Notes: a model not told the origin generated them from the sequence alone. A stretch of 64,000 bases of DNA from Caenorhabditis remanei (GCF_010183535.1 NC_071331.1:2790001-2854000), one strand, 5' to 3'; counted from the first letter of the stretch, positions 44,146-55,262 are shown. Translations and numbers: made by a program.

Positions 44146-44585
44146 TTTGCAAAATGTGTGTAACCATGTGTTTGTTTTTCTTTGTTATTTTAAAAACCAA
44201 GTCTCGAAGGAAACAATTAAAATCTTCAGAACGACTTATTTGAATTTCTTGAATCTGAAAAACATTTAGAAGACCTTTTTGCAGTAGAAAAATATTTGTA
44301 TTCAGAAGCTCATATTTTTCAACAGAGAAACCAGAAAGTACACCTGATTTTCAATTTGTCAACTAAAATTTTATAGTTCAGTTATTTCAAGAATAGTTAT
44401 TCAACTAAATTGTGATTTTAGTGGAGAACTCAAAATAATGGAATTGAAACCAGGATTTGGGTGGCACCCTCAATTATCACAGGGCCACTTTCGGTAACTA
44501 AATGAAAACAGCGGAAACCCAAATACTTGCAGCACTGTTGTCCTGTTTCTTTTCTATTATTTATGGAAATCCTGAAACAAATCAC

Positions 44586-44606
44586 TTCAGTTGTTGGTTT
44601 TTACCC
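44586..44606 (+). ncRNA. Candidate 21U-RNA
   Basis: Core CTGTTTCT at 44,543-44,550. CACT gives T 44,586 (43 nt). The copy in block F' (core 58,634) keeps core, YRNT and spacing. Confidence 0.48.
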
Positions 44607-45065
44607 TCTTCAAAAATCATGTTTCTACTTTTTATTTTACTTTTTCGTCAGAAAGGCAACTTCCATCAGAACTGAATCAAAATACTGTCATTCAAAAAAC
44701 CTTCCCATTGATTAGTTATTTTCTGTTCCTTATCCGTGTTTTTAAGAACAAAGTATATTCAGAAATCGGACGCTCATGTATTTGTTTTTATTTTTCTCAG
44801 CAACCATAGATCAAATAACATTACTGAAAATTCTGTTTTAGTTGTCTTTCCAGATTGCATTTTTCCATCAAAGCACACAAAGGGGTTTTCAGAATAAACG
44901 GGGGTTTTGAGAATAAACGGGGGTTTTCGACAAGTTCTATTTACTTGTACTAAGAAAACCCCAAAATGGTCAGAAATGACTACCGTCCCTCCAGTATGCA
45001 TTTTTTTCATAGGCTTTTCCAATTTTTTTGGTTTTCTTTGTTTTTTCTACATTTTCTCATTTTAC

Positions 45066-45425
45066 TTATCTATTTTGTACGTCGCATTGTTCTTTGATCT
45101 GAAACGTGTAATAATTGTCCGCTCTACAATTCTGCTTGACATTATCATAATCATCCTCCACTCCACAAATGTCATTCTGATTGTCATCATCATTTTCATC
45201 ATCATCTTCATCATCCTCAACATCTTCATTATCATCATTGTCTTCATCGTTATCATCATCGCTGTAATCACTGTCTTCAGCAGGCTGCAGCTCGTCGAAA
45301 TCGTTGGGAACAAGAGTAGCTTGGGCGCGGTTGTAGTAACCCATCTCCATTATGAGTCTATTCAGAAGTTTGTCCTTGTTGTTATACCTTCTAAAGACGT
45401 AGTTATACAAGTGGCCTTTGGCCAT
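45066..45425 (-). CDS. Hypothetical acidic protein, possibly partial
   Basis: The frame opens upstream of the only early ATG (45,425) after a stop near 45,490, so the visible part may be a 3' exon. The N-terminal part (GHLYNYVFRRYNNKDKLLNRL) looks like folded protein. The middle is a run of about 45 Asp/Glu/Asn residues from a GAT-type repeat, and the C-terminus is DNYYTFQIKEQCDVQNR. It is absent from the duplicated block F'. The simple-repeat bias and lack of a recognised family keep confidence low. The long hydrophobic ORF on the opposite strand is its antisense shadow. Confidence 0.27.
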   Translation of the reverse strand: MAKGHLYNYVFRRYNNKDKLLNRLIMEMGYYNRAQATLVPNDFDELQPAEDSDYSDDDNDEDNDDNEDVEDDEDDDENDDDNQNDICGVEDDYDNVKQNCRADNYYTFQIKEQCDVQNR

Positions 45426-45993
45426 ATAGTCCCGAACCAACAGAAAATTTGCGGCTGCGCCGCGATTTTCGCTGGATTTAATTTGATTTGACTATTAAAA
45501 AAACTTTAAGTAAAGACCGAAAAACGATACAACTTTTTTCAAAAGACCAAACATTTCTGTATGCCTTTTCACTTCATTTGACTTTCTACAACACTACAGT
45601 CACGCAAAAACCCAAACTTTTCATAAAAAGGATATTTTGGATGTTCTCTCGAAAGTTAGACTCTTTTTCAACTTTATTGACTGTCTCTGCATGATTTCTT
45701 CTTGGTTGAGCCGCATAGCATAAAGTAAGGTACACTTTCTTGCTGTAAATCGCGATTTTTCTACAAAATTGCAGAAAATTGTATTTTTCTACAAAATTAC
45801 ATCACCTATCGATAAATATAAGAATACTCACCTTCATGAAATTGCTGAATCAGAAAAATTTTACTGTTTTACAAACAGTTTCAAGTTAGTTCCTGTTCCG
45901 CATGAATTAACAAGAGTTAATGTATACATAAGTTATAACTGAAGAAGTTCACATTTCGTTACACCTGATCTCTACGGGTTTTAGAGTTTTCTT

Positions 45994-46292
45994 GCAAACG
46001 GGCCGGGCCGTGACGAGAATTTCCACGGCCCGGCCTGGCCCGAGGCCCAGCCCCTGAAAAAATTTGAACTGAAATTTTGAACGAAATTTTGAATTTTTTC
46101 CCAAAAATGTCGAATTTTTGACTATACTTCAGAGTTCAATCAAAAGCTAGTTATGCATCAAAAAATTGAAATTTTTAATGGGAAATTTCAAAAAATTCAA
46201 AAAATTCAGTAAAAAATAGATACCTTTTTTGAAGCCGGGCCTCCTTGAAAATTCTCTACCGGTCCGGCCCGGGCCGTAAATTTGCAAGTATG
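45994..46292. mobile_element. hAT-like GC-ended MITE with 8-bp target duplication
   Basis: Flanked by GTTTTCTT at 45,986-45,993 and 46,293-46,300; block F' has the single-copy empty site near 59,890-59,900. The right end reads TTGCAAGTATG. The left end begins GCAAACGGGCC and seems to lack about the first 7 nt of a CATACTTGCAAA-type end. The interior is shared with 8,012 and 20,961. Confidence 0.78.
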
Positions 46293-46560
46293 GTTTTCTT
46301 CAATTTCTTTCCGAAGTTTACTGTTACATTTACACCAACAAAGAATTATATTATTTTTGTGATATTGCGCACTGAACGAATTGCGTCTCCTGGTTACTAC
46401 ATTACATTTGAAGCAATTTTTACTTTTTCATCAGAAGATTCTCTCATTTGCATACTGTGCATTAATTGCTCAACTCGAATAAATCATGTTGGGTTGTTTC
46501 TTTCCACATTTTCACTGTTTCAAAAAGTTTATTTATTCTTGCAGTTTTTATATTCTCCAA

Positions 46561-46581
46561 TGCTTTTATAATAGTACAATT
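46561..46581 (+). ncRNA. Candidate 21U-RNA
   Basis: Perfect core CTGTTTCA at 46,515-46,522. CAAT gives T 46,561 (46 nt). Confidence 0.43.
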
Positions 46582-46920
46582 GCCTTTTTAATACTGAAGA
46601 AGGATATTTTTTAACTCAAATTTTCCGGTTTAAACCGGTTTTTAATCTCAAAAATATGTTGTCAGTTTGCTAACATAACGATCCGTTCACATGATATATG
46701 GTTTCGAAAAAGTGCACATCATTTTCTCAGAATCCATTAGAGAAAATTTTCTGTTTCGAAACGTTTAGAAACAGTTGACCTCCCAAGTTTTCCAAGTCTG
46801 GAGAATCGGTCTCATTCCTGGTGTTATGAAGAATGCCTATTGATAGTTAATTAATGGAAGCGTAACTAAACAAACAATGCTTTCTGATCTCTACAACATT
46901 TTTATCCGTTTCTCAAACAA

Positions 46921-46933
46921 CCCCCCCCCCCCC
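46921..46933 (+). repeat. Poly-C tract (13 C)
   Basis: Thirteen consecutive C, equal to G13 on the other strand. Such G-tracts are mutable, quadruplex-prone sites in Caenorhabditis. It sits directly before a CTGTTTCA core at 46,941. Confidence 0.9.
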
Positions 46934-46985
46934 AAAATCACTGTTTCATTACCGAAAAGTGCATTCAATTTACCCTGAAAGTTAC

Positions 46986-47006
46986 TTTTTACTCCAAAGC
47001 GCAAAT
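46986..47006 (+). ncRNA. Candidate 21U-RNA
   Basis: Perfect core CTGTTTCA at 46,941-46,948. TACT gives T 46,986 (45 nt). Confidence 0.45.
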
Positions 47007-48884
47007 ATCTTTTTAATTCTTCACCAATACACTGTTCAAAGATGAAGAAGACTGCTCTCTGGCGGGCCGAACCTCCGGCCTTATGTGTCAGTGTTCGAGA
47101 CTTTCAAAAACTTGTGAAGATTGAGGTAGAAATTTACTATATTCCAATTCTCCAGTTCCCTTGCAATTTCAAATATGATTGTAGCAAGAAACAAATAATT
47201 TCCGAGTTTTTCCAATAAATTTTTGTCCATTTTGAATGAGTGATTGTTAAAAGTAAATCTTGGACTACCGAAAATATGAGGGTACTCATCCGTATGAAGT
47301 TGTGGGAGCAGAAAAAACTTTTCAAGTTCATGTTTGCTCTTGTTTGAGGTGTGTTTATTTGATCATAAGGAAAGGAATTTCTAAAAAAAAAAACAACGAA
47401 GGTTTGAACACGTCACTTGCGAGATAGCATGAAATTGAAAAGAAAGATTCGTTTAAAGTTTTTGAATTCATTTTTTATTTGGAAACATTGTAAATTAGGA
47501 ACCGGTAAAAACAAATAAAGTTTCTGAAATGGGAAAGAATTAAAAATAGTTTTCAAAGAAGTAGATCTCTTACAGTTCTGTTTCATAAAAGTATTGAAAC
47601 ATAGCGATCAATTGTTGTTCTCAGTCAGTTTTGGGCCTTGAAGTTGTTGTGTAGTCAGGTATTTTAATTTTTGCAGATATTTCTACAGTATGAAACTGTA
47701 ACATATTTCTATTTTGAGAGGGTGATTATTGAGATGCAAACATATCTTTTCGATGACAATAGAATATTTAGGGAGATCTGTTTATCTGAAATGCAGTTCT
47801 CAGAAAAATCCTTCAATGTTAGTTCTAGTTGCCAAAGCATACGTTAGAAAAATACAAAAATTATCAAAATTTCAAACTCAAATCAAATTTTAATGAGGTT
47901 TCTGAAGCAGACAATTTCTGACAATTCAGTCTAAAACGGTATTTTAGACCATTTAGTCACCATATTCGAGGGCCCCTACATTTTTATTTGTTCTCAATAT
48001 TAACGTCCCGGTAACTGGTTCTATCGAGTAAAATTTTATGTTTCTAAACTTTCAGTAGTTCTAAAAATCACGTTGCTTATGTTTTCCCGAGTGCAATCAT
48101 TTCGAATTGACCATTCCCTTCAATCGCAGTACTTTATTGCAACACAGATCGGGGTAAGTACTAAAAACTAACCGCGCGCACATGTTGGCTACCTCTCGGA
48201 ATTTCACTCGATTTCAGGTTGCTAACAGAAACAGTTATAGCCAAAGCGTCTTTCACAGTAACATCCAAACAATTGTTATGTATATATTTTGTTGGAATCA
48301 ACATTTTTTGATTTATTTATTGAACACGATCACAAGTATCGTGACAAAATGAGAAAATTACAAAAATAATACTTGCATTAGAGAGATTTCAACACTTTTT
48401 TGAAACAAACGGTTTCAGAAACACCATAAAATTTGATTTGAAATTTGATTACATTTCCTCTTTTGAAGTAGTTTTATTTTAAATGAGTAGTCCAGTTAAA
48501 TCAATTTTTTCAATTAAACCGTCCATGAATTGTCTTCTTTCCACATTTAATACAATTTCAAACATGTTATTCATTTTAGTAGTATTAAATGAAATCATGC
48601 TCATTTGGGTAACGAGATTTCAGATTGTCCAGTACCCAGCATTTCGTTTACGAGCAGTCGAAAAAAGTTGAAACTTTTCTCATGAGATGACGGAGTAAAC
48701 CCTTTCCAGTGATTTATCGAAAAATACGTGAATACTAATCTTGTTGTTGAAAAAACAAAAAAACTATACTCTTTCAGTAATATCGTAATTGTAATGCTTT
48801 AAAATTAGTTCAGTACCACTTAATTTGCCGATAAAAAAATCAAAACGTTTCTTTTCTTAAACCTCGGAATTAGTTCAAAACTGT

Positions 48885-48905
48885 CTCCCATTCATGTGGC
48901 GTTCA
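48885..48905 (-). ncRNA. Candidate 21U-RNA
   Basis: Perfect minus core (TGAAACAG at 48,943-48,950). CGAT gives T 48,905 (45 nt). Confidence 0.46.
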
Positions 48906-49380
48906 TCGAGAAGTTATGTTTGCAGTGTAATAATTAATTTCGTGAAACAGAAAAGTGATACTGTTTTATGAACATTTTCTGATACCTGTCCAATTATAAT
49001 AGTTCTACCATTAAAAAAATCACTCAAAAAACAAACTCTAATACAATATCTACAAGATCTGAATATGACTGAAAACACCAATTTCTCTGCGTCTCTTCTG
49101 ATCTCTACGTTATTCTCTACGTACTCTTCTAAAGCTGAATTATCAGAAGTGTACTGTTTCAGAACCCCCATTAAACATCTGTTTAATTGTCGAAATTTTG
49201 ATGGTCACAGAGAATGATTGAAACTTTCAAAGAGTATGCTTTCTTCTTTTCTCGAAAAAGTCAAAAAAAGGAGAGACATAAGTCTGACAAACTATAACAA
49301 AGTGGAGTGGAGGACATGGAGACACAAATACTGCTCTGACAAAAAAAAATTCCAGTATTGGGAGGCGCAGATATCTCCAG

Positions 49381-49888
49381 TAGGGACGAGCGGCAATGCC
49401 GTTGCCGCGTGCCGACTTTTTTCAATTGCCGACTTTTTTCAATGCGTTGCCGTTGCCGGGTTCTCGACTTTTTTTCGGCAATGATTTTTTCTAAATCTAT
49501 TCAATTTTCAAGCTGAATTCGACAAAAATAATACAAAAATCGAAAATTCTTGCTTTCTCGATTCCGCTCCGAGACTTGGAAAGTTTTCCGTACATGCGCC
49601 TTCAAAATTACCGTTTTCAGCTTTTATATTTCTTGCTCTTCTAAAAGAATTTTTGAAATATTTTTCGATAAAAAGGGAAAATACTCTCATTTTTTTGAAT
49701 GTCACTGGAAAAATGAAAAAAAATGTCACTGGAAAAATGAAGCGCTCTTTGTGCTATTTTTCTCTCCCGATTTATGAAAAATCCTTATTATTACATGTTG
49801 CCGAAAGTTGCCGAAAATTGCCGATTTTTGAAATCGGCAATTACCGGATTGTCGGGTTGCCGAAATTTTGCGTTGCCGCTCGTCCCTG
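49381..49888. mobile_element. hAT-like MITE, 508 bp, with TTGCCG repeats
   Basis: Ends TAGGGACGAGCGGCAA and TTGCCGCTCGTCCCTG are flanked by a perfect 8-bp duplication ATCTCCAG (49,373-49,380 and 49,889-49,896). The subterminal regions are repeats of TTGCCG and GCCGAC. The interior has a 23-bp direct repeat near 49,700-49,745 and no convincing ORF. Confidence 0.88.
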
Positions 49889-50182
49889 ATCTCCAGCAAG
49901 CTCCAAGTGATATTCCAATAGTATCTCAATTTTCAGTTTACCGGCCTGCAATTATGTTTTCAGTCAGTTCCATCAACTTTTTAACATAAATTTCTGGTTC
50001 ATAGTTCAATTCTTCGTTTTAAATAAATGTTGATCAAATTTTATTTATTGAAAATTGCGCTGATTAGTTGCTCAGTGGGGACGTGCTCTTTCAATTACAG
50101 GAAACACCTCAAACTTGGGTAATTAAACCAGTTTATTACAAGAATAAAATAAGAATACATATAAAGAAAAAATATAATAAAA

Positions 50183-51167
50183 CCAACTAAAACAATCAAC
50201 TGAAGTTAACTGAAACTGACTGATGCAGACACTTCTGTGGTGTCTGCCGCTGCTGTTGCAGTAGTAGCACTGCTTGACTGGGGGGCATCTGTGGTTTGGT
50301 GCATTGGGATGAGGACGGAGGCATCTGGTGCATCTTGATCGCTGGTGCAATCTGTCCCGTCGAGCTTCTGTTGTCCAGTATCTTCTGCATGTGTCGCTGA
50401 GGTGCTCCTCCAGACAGAAAACGCATCTCACTGGGATGCTACTTCCGGTTCCTTGTTGAGATCCCGGATGGCGGTTTCTTTCTTCATGTGGAGAGTGTTG
50501 GCGTCGATTGTGTGTAGGCTGAGGTGACGGACTTCTGACTCTGACTGGTGACGGAGATCTTCTTCTGACTGGTGACGGTGATCTTCTTCTGTCCGGCGAT
50601 CTGTCCAATTGGCATGGTGACGTTCCAGTTTCTTTGAAGACGATTCTGACTTGATTGTCTGTGCTCGCAGAGGCTCCCGCCTTCTGAATTTCTTCTACTC
50701 GTCTTAATCTGTATTCGAGCAGTCTTGCCATTCTTTCGAAGAACTCTTCATTTTTGAATCCTTTTTTGATGTTGTTTTGAACATCATCAATCTTTTTCTC
50801 CACAGCTTCAGACGTTTCTTGAATCTCCTCGATCTTCAGTTCCACTGCTTCTGAAACCTGCTGAACAGCTTTCCATCCCACTTTGAGCAAGCTCGAAAAC
50901 TCGACTCTCTCTCGCTCCACGTCCTGTTCCAGATATTCGAGTGACTTTCTTTCTCCTGAGCTGATCGACAATCCTGCTTTTTTGGAAAATGGCTTCCTCG
51001 ACCGCATTTTTCTGGATTCTGAACTTTTCCTTGAATTCTACCGGTTTCGAGACCAATTTGTTGACGACTCTCTCGAATGGTTGCTGTCCGTCATCGAATT
51101 GACTCATCTCTGAAAACTGTTCAGATAATTGTTTAGTTGGATTCCAGATAGGACTGTTTGTCGTCAT
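50183..51167 (-). pseudogene. Retroelement gag with zinc knuckles, frameshifted
   Basis: Translation starts plausibly at MTTNSPIWNPTKQ (51,167) and must change frame near the A5 run at about 51,005 to continue as ...RSRKPFSKKAG. The second part has a predicted coiled coil, an SR-like stretch (repeated RRRSPSPV) and three Cys/His clusters: CVFCLEEHLSDTC (CX2CX3HX4C), CTRCLRPHPN...HRC and CYYCNSSGRHHRSVC. This layout is typical of BEL/Pao gag. The reading frame runs into the 3' LTR remnant at 50,182 and its last about 28 residues are LTR-encoded, so the native C-terminus and protease/pol are gone. I cannot tell whether the frame change is a mutation or a programmed shift. Confidence 0.75.
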
Positions 51168-51420
51168 GCAAAGCAAATCACAATTCAAACACATGCGAGA
51201 GATTAGAATCACGAATACGGTTGATAGCATGAAGACTGTGCATTGGCTTTGATCTGGTAATTTGACTCTGGATGTGTGGAGTCATGTGGAGGAGCTGGAT
51301 GCGGATGTTTCTACTTGAGCTCAGGATACCTTTTCTACAGGATTTATGCCAAACCAAGATCATCGGACAAAATGGAAATTTTCCGATGCATGGAATACAA
51401 TCCAGTGGCCAGGATCCAAG

Positions 51421-51438
51421 TTCCCGGTCGATGCACCA
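51421..51438 (-). other. Primer-binding site, tRNA-Gly(GCC) type
   Basis: TGGTGCATCGACCGGGAA directly follows the LTR CA end. It differs by one base from the complement of the Caenorhabditis tRNA-Gly(GCC) 3' end, as I recall that tRNA. Confidence 0.7.
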
Positions 51439-51776
51439 TGCGCTGATTAGTTGCTCAGTGGGGACGTGCTCTTTCAATTACAGGAAACACCTCAAACTTG
51501 GGTAATTAAACCAGTTTATTACAAGAATAAAATAAGAATACATATAAAGAAAAAATATAATAAAAATAAGAAAAATAGGAAATAAACATTCCATCATGAT
51601 AAAGAAACTGCAAGGAGGCTCAAAGAGCCTCCTTTATATATTGAGTTTAACAGCGGGGGCGATGTGGAGGAGGGGGAAGAATTTAATTAAACCTCAAACA
51701 GATACACAATATGTTTTTTGATTGATACATTGAACTGTGGGAGCCGACGAATGGTGATTCATGGTGATTCATCACA
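51439..51776 (-). repeat. 5' LTR with promoter and poly(A) signals
   Basis: On the minus strand: TATATAAAGG (plus 51,630-51,640), an AAGGAGGCT...AGCCTCCTT hairpin (51,612-51,634) near the expected transcription start, AATAAA (plus 51,515-51,520), then U5 ending CAGCGCA. The truncated partner is 50,056-50,182. Confidence 0.8.
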
Positions 51777-51922
51777 AAAATCATATATCGACAATATTAA
51801 AAAATACTCACCTTTACAAAGTTGTTGAATCAGAAAAAGAGACAATACTCTTTCACGAATAGTTCAAGCTCAACACGGTCAAGTCAATTCTACTATGTTT
51901 TCTGAGCCTGAAGAGTTTGTAG

Positions 51923-51943
51923 TTTCTAAATTTCAACTATCAA
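51923..51943 (-). ncRNA. Candidate 21U-RNA
   Basis: Minus core CTGTTTCG (plus 51,981-51,988). TGTT gives T 51,943 (45 nt). Confidence 0.4.
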
Positions 51944-52559
51944 ACATTTTCTGAAGAATTTACAAGTTTTCTGGGAGTTTCGAAACAGATAATACTCTTT
52001 TTTGGCATTTTCTTGAAGGTAAGGAAAATCGCATTTTTATTGAAAGTATCAAAATTTCAAAAATTAAATCCATTATTGTGGCGATGCGGAAACAGAACAA
52101 TTTTCGAGATTTTCGCTTCAAAAATTGTTTTTTAACTGCATAAGTCACATTGCATGTGTCACCAAACTTCAAATAGTTGATTTTCAAAAGCAATATTCAG
52201 GAAGTTTCGAGACAGGCAAGTGATTCTCATGAAATCTCGTAAATTGACACTTTTTATGACCAACCATACGAAAAAATCACTGATTATCAATTGCTTCGAC
52301 GGACTGTCAAATTTTCAAAACCTATTTTTAATAGGGGTTCTGAAACAAAAGCTGACCTGAATCGGCTTGAAAAGTAGCCGAACGAACTTCGTATCAAAAT
52401 TTTACAATGATTGAGCAAATTGAAAAAATTGTAATTGAGTTTGTCGCCATGTCAAAGTAACATGACTCCACCCCAAATAAAATGTTGAGCTTTTTTGGGA
52501 AACAAACAAAAGTGTCTGTTTCTATTTTATGACAAAAAGTTATATTGTTTTGCTTACAT

Positions 52560-52580
52560 TTTGCTTACAAAATGTAAGCA
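52560..52580 (+). ncRNA. Candidate 21U-RNA
   Basis: Core CTGTTTCT at 52,516-52,523. CATT gives T 52,560 (44 nt). Confidence 0.38.
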
Positions 52581-54000
52581 AAATTTTTTTCATTTCGAAA
52601 CATTTCGAATTTTTTAAAGATTTATGATTTCAGAAACGTCATAAAAATTACTCAACATTGAGAAGTGCTCTTTTTTCTGAAACATTCATTCAAAAAAACT
52701 CTGATATCTGGTACACCACATGTCTCCTGTGTGTTACATAATGAAAACCATTTCGACTTTTTCCTATTTCAGAAACTCCATTTGTTTATTCGTTTTCATT
52801 GATAACATGTTCCGTTTTGAAACTTCCAAATTGTTTCAGAAATTTTAAAAACATGAATATTTTCTTGCAATCAGTTACCATAAGAAACAGGTAAAAGTGT
52901 CAATTCAACAAAGTTCCATAGTTGCTTTGACACTTGTTCTGATTTGATGTCTATTTTTAACTTAAAACATTGTAAGCGCTCTTTAATGATAATATTATCT
53001 CACTCCTTTTTGTAATTTTTCATTAATAGGTGAATAGCAAGCTTTCAAGTGTTTTATTTCAGTTTCAGAACATTAAGAAAGGTTCATCGCTTTCATCTTC
53101 AATACTTAGACTTTTTTCTGATAGAATCTGGAATTACAAATTGTGATCGCTTATGTGTTTGAAGTAATGGATAACTTGTCTAGTGATACTGTAATTTTTA
53201 TGTAGTTTTTTGTAGAATGTGAGTCTCAAAAGTTCTAGAATTTCTCGAGTTTTGCTGTGGAAGGCCGGTTGTTCAGTCTGAAAGATAATTTTACCAGGGA
53301 TCAAAATTACATGAATTCCGGAAAATTCACCATTGTTTATAGAATTTTCAGCTGCATCAACTTTTAATATTGATTCACTGGTTGTTTCTTCAATTTTCTG
53401 TTCTCAACAAATGTTTTCTTAAATCTTTCAAAAAGTGCAAATTTTAAACAAAACCAGGGTCCTTCATATCAACTAAAATTACAATACTCACGTTTTGTTT
53501 CTGAAGTCAAGAGAATCCTTACTCTTTTCAAATTTCTCATATTCTACGTAGTCAAGACGGACAGTACTTCCAGTTCTCTATCGATTCGGAGGAAGTATTG
53601 GTTAATTTTCCCCAATATTTGCAAATTTGCCTCGTAGAACAGAAAAATTTACTTAGAACTGTTTCAAGAACAGTTCTAAGTAACTGCGGTCAAATAAATG
53701 TCGGTTTCGCTTGCTTTCTCGAATTGTATAAATTCGTGCATTCTAATACGATTACTGAACATTGTTAACAAAAAACAACGCCTCCTCTGATCTCTACAAT
53801 AAGTTTCAATAGTTCTCAGAAAGTGGACTGTTAAAATTTCAGATACCCAACTTTTTCCATTTTTCAGAGTTGCTCTTCTAGTTTTCGTCACTTCCAAATT
53901 GATACAATAAATAATGTTCTGTTGACACTATTCTTTTTACAGAAAATCCGGTTTCTGTTTCGAAACATCCAAACTGTTCCAAAAATTCTGATAATGTCAA

Positions 54001-54021
54001 TGACATTTATTGATCATTTTA
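54001..54021 (+). ncRNA. Candidate 21U-RNA
   Basis: Core CTGTTTCG at 53,955-53,962. CAAT gives T 54,001 (46 nt). Confidence 0.38.
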
Positions 54022-54206
54022 GCTTTAAAACTTGTTAATGAGTGCAAATGGGGTTATCGTTGTTTAGATCAAAATTATTATTGAAATATGGCTTTTTTTT
54101 CAATTGCTCAACAACTCGTATCTTGTATTCAAGAATTTGTGACCAGTTTTCATATATTTTCTACTGTTTCAAATTTTACGTAACAGAGAGATAAATTCGA
54201 GTTCAT

Positions 54207-54227
54207 TAATAGTTATTGCTTCTATTT
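54207..54227 (+). ncRNA. Candidate 21U-RNA
   Basis: Perfect core CTGTTTCA at 54,164-54,171. CATT gives T 54,207 (43 nt). Confidence 0.45.
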
Positions 54228-54458
54228 TCCATAAATAAAGCTATGTTTTGAAATTTCAAAAAAAAAACTACCATAAAAAATTCCCTGGCTGTAATGATTT
54301 TTTTGAGTGAACATTGATGAAATTTGTAATTTTTTTAACACCTTAATGCCTCTTTTTATCGACCAAAAGTAAGAATATCATCTTACAGTTGTTTGGACAC
54401 CAATTTTCATTTTCTGTTTCAAAATCGTGATTTCTCAGAATATAGTCATTAGTTTCAT

Positions 54459-54479
54459 TGATATCTTACTTTGGTTCTT
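54459..54479 (+). ncRNA. Candidate 21U-RNA
   Basis: Perfect core CTGTTTCA at 54,414-54,421. CATT gives T 54,459 (45 nt). Confidence 0.46.
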
Positions 54480-55262
54480 TCATTTTCAATTTCACAGGAA
54501 CATTAAATTCAAAATTGTTATCGCTCTCGTCAATTGTTATCACAACCAAGAAATGTGTGAGACCTCAATGCAATTTTTGGAAACAGGAGAGTGTTCCTGT
54601 TTTACAAGATTTCCAAGTTTAACGAGGGGAGTCAGCTTTAGTTCTGCTTTGAATCAATGTACATAGAAGTGTTATCGTGTCTTGAGCATTTCGGTGTAAT
54701 CGGAATACAACCATTTTCTCTGCATCTCCCCTGATTTCTACACTACTCCACAAAAGTATCGTTCCACCCCTTTTTTTTCGAAAAACAGTGCTCACGGTAA
54801 TTTTTATGAAAAGGTGTCCACATGAAAAATATTTCATATTCAAGCAGCCTTCGGGTCCGAGTGTTTTTATTTCTACACCGTGACCCAGAAATGAGAAAAT
54901 CGAAAAATTCGATTTTGACGATTCCACAAAAATATCGTTCCACTTGGAAAAACTATTTTTTGGGTCTAAGTCTTACAAACTCATTTCGAAATGGTTGCAA
55001 AAAACATTTTTAGTCAGTCTGACCTCGTTTCCCACACATTTCCAGAAAAAATTGTAAGTTGGCTGCATGTTGAGTGGCTCTTGGCATCCAACCACCTAAA
55101 ACGGCTTCCGGTGCCAAATCTTCCCTAAAAAAGTCTTCTGGTTGAGAATTTTTTCAGAGTAATTGTGTTCATCTGTACCCAAGCACATGATTCGGTCGAA
55201 CAAGAGCAGGAGCGTTCTCACTGAAGCAGATTTACAATTCTTCACACCACAAACTGTCGTTT

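Larger units (their letters stand above)
43060..48000 (+). repeat. Segmental duplication block F
   Basis: It matches 57,200-64,000 (block F') in order: 43,075-44,878 with 57,210-58,960, 45,790-46,560 with 59,700-60,080, 46,620-46,835 inverted with 60,388-60,617, and 47,095-47,760 with 60,745-61,062 plus 63,653-64,000. Identity looks high. Block F uniquely holds the acidic ORF interval (44,880-45,720) and the MITE at 45,994. Confidence 0.88.
48000..50050. other. Unique cluster DNA
   Basis: Apart from the hAT-like MITE at 49,381 and one strong 21U-RNA candidate, I see no gene. A TCTGATCTCTAC-containing stretch near 49,090 recurs, diverged, near 46,885, 53,785 and 54,720, which suggests old local duplications. 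Confidence 0.4.
50056..51776 (-). mobile_element. Gag-only BEL/Pao-like LTR retroelement, internally deleted
   Basis: The 5' LTR (51,776-51,439 on the minus strand, 338 bp) begins TGTGATGAATC and ends CAGCGCA. The 3' LTR survives only as its last 127 bp (50,182-50,056). A 5-bp duplication AAAAT (50,051-50,055 and 51,777-51,781) flanks the whole. Next to the 5' LTR, TGGTGCATCGACCGGGAA is a primer-binding site nearly matching the 3' end of tRNA-Gly(GCC). Pol, the polypurine tract and the 3' U3 are missing. Because the two LTRs differ by this deletion, it happened after integration. Confidence 0.88.
51782..54740. other. Cluster DNA rich in 21U-RNA candidates
   Basis: No gene is seen. GAAAC/GTTTC cores are dense, five with well-placed YRNT. 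51,810-51,910 is a distant relative of 45,830-45,900 and 41,480-41,560. Confidence 0.45.

Noticed and set aside
44907..45491. 194-residue hydrophobic ORF on the plus strand
   Set aside because: Its Ile/Val run is the antisense of the GAT-type repeat that encodes the acidic ORF; it is a shadow and not a membrane protein.
46751..46774. Overlapping convergent cores CTGTTTCG...AGAAACAG (and inverted copy at 60,439-60,461) as piRNA promoters
   Set aside because: Neither strand has a YRNT at 43-46 nt in either copy, so this looks like a chance or decayed palindrome.
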